Shown here: positions 59,762 through 64,000 of the stretch, in pieces | Position numbering within the stretch: the first letter of the stretch is position 1 | Layout of the letters: each line of letters opens with the position of its first letter | Program-made: the position numbers and the translations under genes | Source: Pogostemon cablin | Taxonomy: Eukaryota > Streptophyta > Magnoliopsida > Lamiales > Lamiaceae | Direction: 5' to 3' | DNA: 64,000 bases | Assembly: GCA_023678885.1 (NCBI GenBank) | Contig: CM042962.1 | Span: 23,078,336 to 23,142,335 of the forward strand | The notes under the pieces: model-generated | What the model was told of the DNA's origin: nothing | Database searches by the model: none | The model's input: only the letters and a program-made list of their open reading frames with translations

Positions 59762-59804
59762 GTTTTCTTCACTTAGAAAATCTCTTGGACTTTGCCTTCC
59801 ATGA
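59762..59804 (+). pseudogene. Sirevirus-like pol C-terminal end (continuation)
   Basis: After the second gtttt, the frame that left off at 53189 resumes. It reads SLRKSLGLCLP and stops at tga 59802-59804, the normal 'F..LR..LG' C-terminus of Copia pol. The frame is kept across the insertion if the element and one TSD copy are disregarded, so pol was still readable at this point when the LARD-like element landed. Confidence 0.88.
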
Positions 59805-60624
59805 GTCATGCATAATGTTGCTCAGAGTGTAACTATACTTGAAGCGACACTACTGTAAGTTTTGTCATTTTATATCGAAATTAACTGATTTGGTTGCTTA
59901 TTTTCTTGCTGCTAACTATATTCTGGTTTAATCTTGAGGTGCAATTCTGGATATACACAGCTGAAAGCACTAGTTCTAAAAAAATCAAAGGTCTAAACAT
60001 GCTGAGTAACTAGGAACACGGGGAGTGACAACCACTATGTGTTCTTTTCTAAAGGCTGTTTAGTTTCAAAAAAGGAATAAGAACACTCTTGGACTATTAC
60101 TGAGTAACCAGACACACGGGTCTGACAATCACGATGTGATCTTTTCAAAAGGTTGTAAGTTCCTTGAGATTGAAAAGTGCATAAAAATCAATAAAAGAAT
60201 AAAAAGTGTATGTGTGCCTGCATAAAAAATCAACCTTGACTGATTTTTTCAGAATGTTTTTAGCTCATGAAAATGTGTTATTAAATTGATTATTTTCAAT
60301 ACATTAAGTGATGGAATTTATAGTATATTTATTTATTAATCATGTATATTGTTTCTCTTTTATTTATTAAGGCCATATTTTTCTCATATAAGTTAGTGGG
60401 CCTTAATAACTGCTGCATTTGATCCCCTGCATTACACAACCAACAGTTACACTTAGTGGACATACACCATTCTCAAACCTTCTCTTCTTCTCTTTAAATT
60501 CTCGATGTGTGATGTGTGAGTTGACATGGTGTGAAGTTTGATTGCCTGGTTAATCATTACACAACACTCTCTCACATACTTTTGATCTTTCAAATTCAAA
60601 TTACTCTCTTACTCACGTATCTCA
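59805..60624 (+). mobile_element. Sirevirus-like inter-ORF region with direct repeat
   Basis: About 820 bases between the pol stop and the extra 3' ORF with no coding frame. A degenerate direct repeat of ~58 bp occurs at 60002-60060 and 60100-60157 (shared ctgagtaac, acacggg, tgacaa, atgtg, ttttc, aaaggttgt). A good plant splice-donor match, ctgtaagttt, lies near 59851. The stretch before the ATG at 60625 is CT-rich. This arrangement fits Sireviruses that carry a third ORF; how that ORF would be expressed is not visible. Confidence 0.65.
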
Positions 60625-60820
60625 ATGTCTCCTCCAAAGACAAACCTTCCTCCTTCCAAAGCAAAACAATCCTCATCATCCAAACCCTTTGATTCCTTTT
60701 GCAAATTCACTCCACTCCAAACCCTAGCTTCGATGGTCGAGAATGTCGCAACTGGTGCTGCTCAGAATGTAAATCCTGATGCTGCAACACAGCCGCTTGG
60801 ACCCGCTGTAGAGTTAGCCA
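60625..60820 (+). pseudogene. Extra 3' ORF of Sirevirus-like element, N-terminal part
   Basis: ATG at 60625. The N-terminus is K/P/S-rich (MSPPKTNLPPSKAKQSSSSK), then FDSFCKFTPLQTLASMVENV and an alanine-rich stretch up to ELA. It is interrupted after codon 65 by a solo LTR. Some Sireviruses have a third ORF downstream of pol, often called env-like; position is the reason for that label here. I see no signal peptide or membrane segment in this part, so an envelope role is not supported. The reading continues at 62204. Confidence 0.6.
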
Positions 60821-62203
60821 TGTTGGATTGTATACTAAAAGTCTAGCTTTTTGTATGAATAATGTTATAACAATTTATTTGAAATGAGAATCATATGATC
60901 AAATGATAGCGTTTTATAATTTATTTATATGTCTGATGCAATAGTCCACTTACTTTACACTGTAGATAATATGTTGTGCGACAACACGCGGAAGATCATA
61001 TTATCGATTTCCTTATAAAGTATAAACAGATGCTCACAACCGAGATAGAAGGGGACTCTCTATTGGGATGGTTGTAGTGTGATTTGGTATTAGTTTGTCT
61101 TGACTATATAATCACATTAGTGCACTTGTGTGTATTGAGCAGGACCGCTTGAGATCGTTTGACTTGTACTGTATATATAAAAAACATGATCTCAGTTATT
61201 ATGGATGTTCGTGCTCTTAATCCCTATACAATAACCTCGACATGTAAGGAAGTATGTATTTCTTTGATTCATCAATGGGTGAGATTTACATGTAATTAAA
61301 TCAACAAACTCGGTGAGTGGGAAATAGTGATGTCGCTATGGTGTGTTGTTGATTATAGAAGGAATCCATGTCCACTATAGATTGATGATGTCCTCTTAAG
61401 GAGCTCATAAGGATTATCATGTAAACCCTGCAGGTGGGTTTACTCTGGCATGATAATGAGGTTGAGTGGTACTACTCTCGGATGAGATATTAATTAATGG
61501 AGTTGTCAGTAACTTAATTAATTAATGGGCATTGTATATCTTAAACATGGGAAGACTAACGGGCTCATAATAAGAAGGAGCCCATAATGTAATTATGGGA
61601 TTGGAGCGGCAGTGCAGTAATAATATTTTAGTGGATAATATTATAATTATTGGACTTAAGTATAAGTTTTGGGCTAAACTTGGATACTTAAGCCCAATGG
61701 AGGCCCGACTTTAATTTCTCCTCCTGGTCCCTGTTGTAGCCAATATATAAGTCATCTCAGCTGTTCTAACCCTACTGAGACACGCCTAACACGTGAAGAT
61801 GGTAGACGGAACAGCAGATTGAAAAGATCTCGAAGATCGTCGCCCACACGACGTCGAGATTAGACTTGGGAATACAACAGAAGACCGGAAGGTTGTTTGT
61901 TGCTTTTGTCCGTCAACTTGCACGATTTTTATAAAATTGTACAGAAGTAGTAATTTGACTTGTATATACTGATGGAAAGCCACAGAAGAGAGAATCATTT
62001 TAGCATGTAGATCACTCAAATCGGAGGTTAGACGAGGGAGTTATGCCAAAAAAAGTGAGGCTGCACAGGCTGCCGGCGAGAATTCTTCTTCTTCAACATA
62101 CCCTAGTGAAAGGTAATGTATTTTTTTGATTTTTTGCTTCCGCTGAATTAGAAACGTATGGAACCCTAATGGTTCACGTTAACTAAATGATCGAACGCCA
62201 ACA
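60821..62203 (+). mobile_element. Solo Copia LTR (1383 bp) with TSD
   Basis: Starts tgttggattgtatactaaaa and ends cgaacgccaaca. It is bracketed by agcca (60816-60820) and agccg (62204-62208), a 5-bp TSD with one change. Same family as 13415-14804 and 50033-51376. TATA-like tatataa at 61744-61750. With no internal region, it is a solo LTR from recombination. It interrupts the extra ORF of the Sirevirus-like element in frame-neutral fashion. Confidence 0.92.
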
Positions 62204-64000
62204 AGCCGTACCCAGACATATTTTCCTTTCTCAAGGTACTCATGTTTCTGTTTTCCTCTCGCTTCAGGATCAGGTCGCCGATTTAGGCATTCTTGTATCT
62301 TAAATCGAAGTCCCGATGCTTGAACCTCCTCCTACTGATGTCCAATCTGATATTCCCGTTCCATCATCTGAACCCGCTCAAACTACTGTTCCTCCGTCTG
62401 AAATTCCATCTGAAAAGCAGCCCTCTGAAACTTTTGAACCATCTGACCCTGTTCAAGTTCTTTTCACATCATCACCCATTGCTTCTCCTATCCATAATGA
62501 GCCGAATCCGCCCATGTCTACTCCTTCGTCATCACCGCCTGTTCTGATTATGTCTAAGATGACAAAGAAGACTTCTCCTAAGCGCAAGGGTCCACCCATG
62601 CGCTGGTATATCCGTGTCCGGAAGAAGAGTCAAACTGCAGCTTCACTGGATGCCCCAGTACTGCTAAAGGAAAATCTCCCTATTTGATTCTGATGATGAC
62701 TCTTGCTCCGATGGATGTTGACGTTCCTGGAGAGAACCCCACGATGGCTGAATTTTGCAAAGCCCTAAAGAAAAGGAGACGATGCAAGAAAGTTGTTTAT
62801 GATATTACAGCCTTTGTTGCAACACCTGAAGAAGAAGCTAAAGCTGATCTGGACCAACTGATTGAAGTTATTGCCGCTGATGTTGCCACTGATAAAGTAA
62901 CACCTGCTGATGCGGATGCTAAACTCTCTGATCCTGATCCAGATCCTGATTTATCGTCTGATGATGAAGAGGATGCACCTGAGGAATCTGATAAAGGTGT
63001 TACCTCTGATGAATCTGATGAGGATGCTGCTGCTACCGATTATGAAGCTGCTTCAGATGCTGCTGATGATGTTGATGAACAAGATGATGATGATGAACAG
63101 ACTGATGATGCTGATCCTGAAGACGATGATTCTGACTATTTGAGAACTTTGGAACTGACCTATTCTACTTTGATGATGGTAAGGCCAGATACAAGAAATT
63201 TGTAAAGAAAGATGTCATTAATGAAAGGAAAATAAAGGATGCAGACCTTGTCACACAATCTCACTCAATTCTTTGAAGAACGAAGTTTGCTCAAATCTCT
63301 CAGGTACTCTAGTACTTTCTGCAGCAACTAGATTTGTTAGTTTTATGCAAACATTAGTTCAAGCATGATTAAGAGTACTAGTTCTAAGTTTGGAAAGATT
63401 TACTTTAGGAGTAAAATTTATGATTTTTCTCCTGAAAAGATAAAGGCATTGATGATATGGATGAGATTGTTTCTGTGATTACTGGTGCTATAATTACTAG
63501 TTGGCCTAAGAAGTTGTTCAGTCTAAGTTTAAAAAGTCTACATGCTGTCTTGCACAAGCTTTGTGTCTACAATTGATTGCCTACCTTTATCATAACTAGA
63601 GTTACTAATGAGCATGCCAAGCTGATTTATAAAATAGGGAAGAACCTGCCTTTTAACCTTGGTGAAGTTATTTATAAGAACTTGATCAGTTATGGTGGAA
63701 ACATTTCCAAGGTTGGCAAGTTACCATACCCTGCATTGATCCATTTCTTGCTATTGGATCAAGGTGTTAAGAAGGGTAAGGGTGATTTTCTGTCTCTGAA
63801 TGCTCTGGTGTTAGGTATTGCTAAACTTCTACTTGAAGGTAATCGCATTGTTGATCTACCTTATGTGAACCCCGCTCCTGCTCATGAACTTGAATCTGGA
63901 ACTCAGAATGTTGCCTTTGATGTTGGTCACACTACTGTACGCACTGATGCTCCTGCTCAATCTGGAGAGTTAGTTTCTATTACTGTGCATCGCAGGTACA
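62204..64000 (+). pseudogene. Extra 3' ORF of Sirevirus-like element, main part (runs off window)
   Basis: Continues the frame left at 60820. Segment 1: a QGTHVS-type stretch and an in-frame taa near 62299, then 62316-62687, P/S-rich (MLEPPPTDVQSDIPVPSSEP) and basic (KMTKKTSPKRKGPPMRWYIRV). Segment 2 (frameshift near 62680): 62684-63205 with TMAEFCKALKKRRRCKKVVYD and then ~100 residues dominated by D/E (DDDDEQTDDADPEDDDSDY). Segment 3 (further frameshifts, about 63225-64000): degenerate FYAN, GKIYFRSKIYDFSPEKI and LPYPALIHFLLLDQGV motifs resembling the Pfam 'putative plant transposon protein' domain (from memory, PF20167). Function unknown; a pseudogene with at least three breaks. Confidence 0.65.

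Noticed and set aside
60625..64000. Functional envelope glycoprotein
   Set aside because: Frameshifts, stops and an inserted LTR break it. No signal peptide or membrane segment seen; the env-like label rests only on position.

Overview
This window looks like repeat-rich plant (eudicot) nuclear DNA, probably pericentromeric or centromere-adjacent heterochromatin. The basis is long arrays of a ~173-bp AT-rich satellite interrupted by nested plant-type retrotransposons: an L1-like LINE with a C-terminal RNase H, Ty1/Copia elements with an initiator-tRNA-Met type primer site, a Sirevirus-like Copia, and Ty3/Gypsy elements. I find no convincing host gene, no tRNA or rRNA gene, and no intact autonomous transposon. 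The host species cannot be named from the sequence alone.

Layout, left to right. 1-4523: satellite array. 4524-17027: one LINE, inserted in the satellite with a 17-bp target-site duplication and split at 7398/14805 by Copia DNA. That Copia DNA is a minus-strand element (7399-13412) with decayed gag, protease, integrase, RT and RNase H and an unusual GC-rich leader, abutting a complete plus-strand LTR (13415-14804). 17028-21480: satellite. 21481-22016: a captured Gypsy integrase fragment. 22011-30974: satellite. 30975-33176: a solo Gypsy-type LTR with 5-bp TSD. 33177-46106: satellite with clear higher-order duplications. 46107-48394: a second, 3'-truncated copy of the same LINE at the same satellite junction. 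48395-51376: a minus-strand Copia leader with a ~25-bp AT-rich minisatellite, then its LTR.

From 51377 onward the substrate is a Sirevirus-like Copia element. Its pol (51377-53189) is interrupted near the C-terminus by a non-autonomous Gypsy/LARD-like element (53190-59761, LTRs of 1553 and 1603 bp, TSD gtttt). Pol resumes and stops at 59804. An inter-ORF region with a direct repeat follows. Then comes an extra 3' ORF (60625 to the window end) with an acidic domain and a region like the 'putative plant transposon protein' family, itself split by a solo LTR (60821-62203).

The most informative structure is historical rather than a working gene system. The LINE and its flanking satellite were duplicated together about 41.6 kb apart, so the retroelement was amplified with the array, and each copy then gained its own deletions. 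Insertion order can be read from four clean TSDs. The least explained features are the Copia leader, which is GC-rich in one copy and an AT-rich minisatellite in the other, and the opposite-facing LTR compound inside the LINE. I found no evidence for a new functional system.
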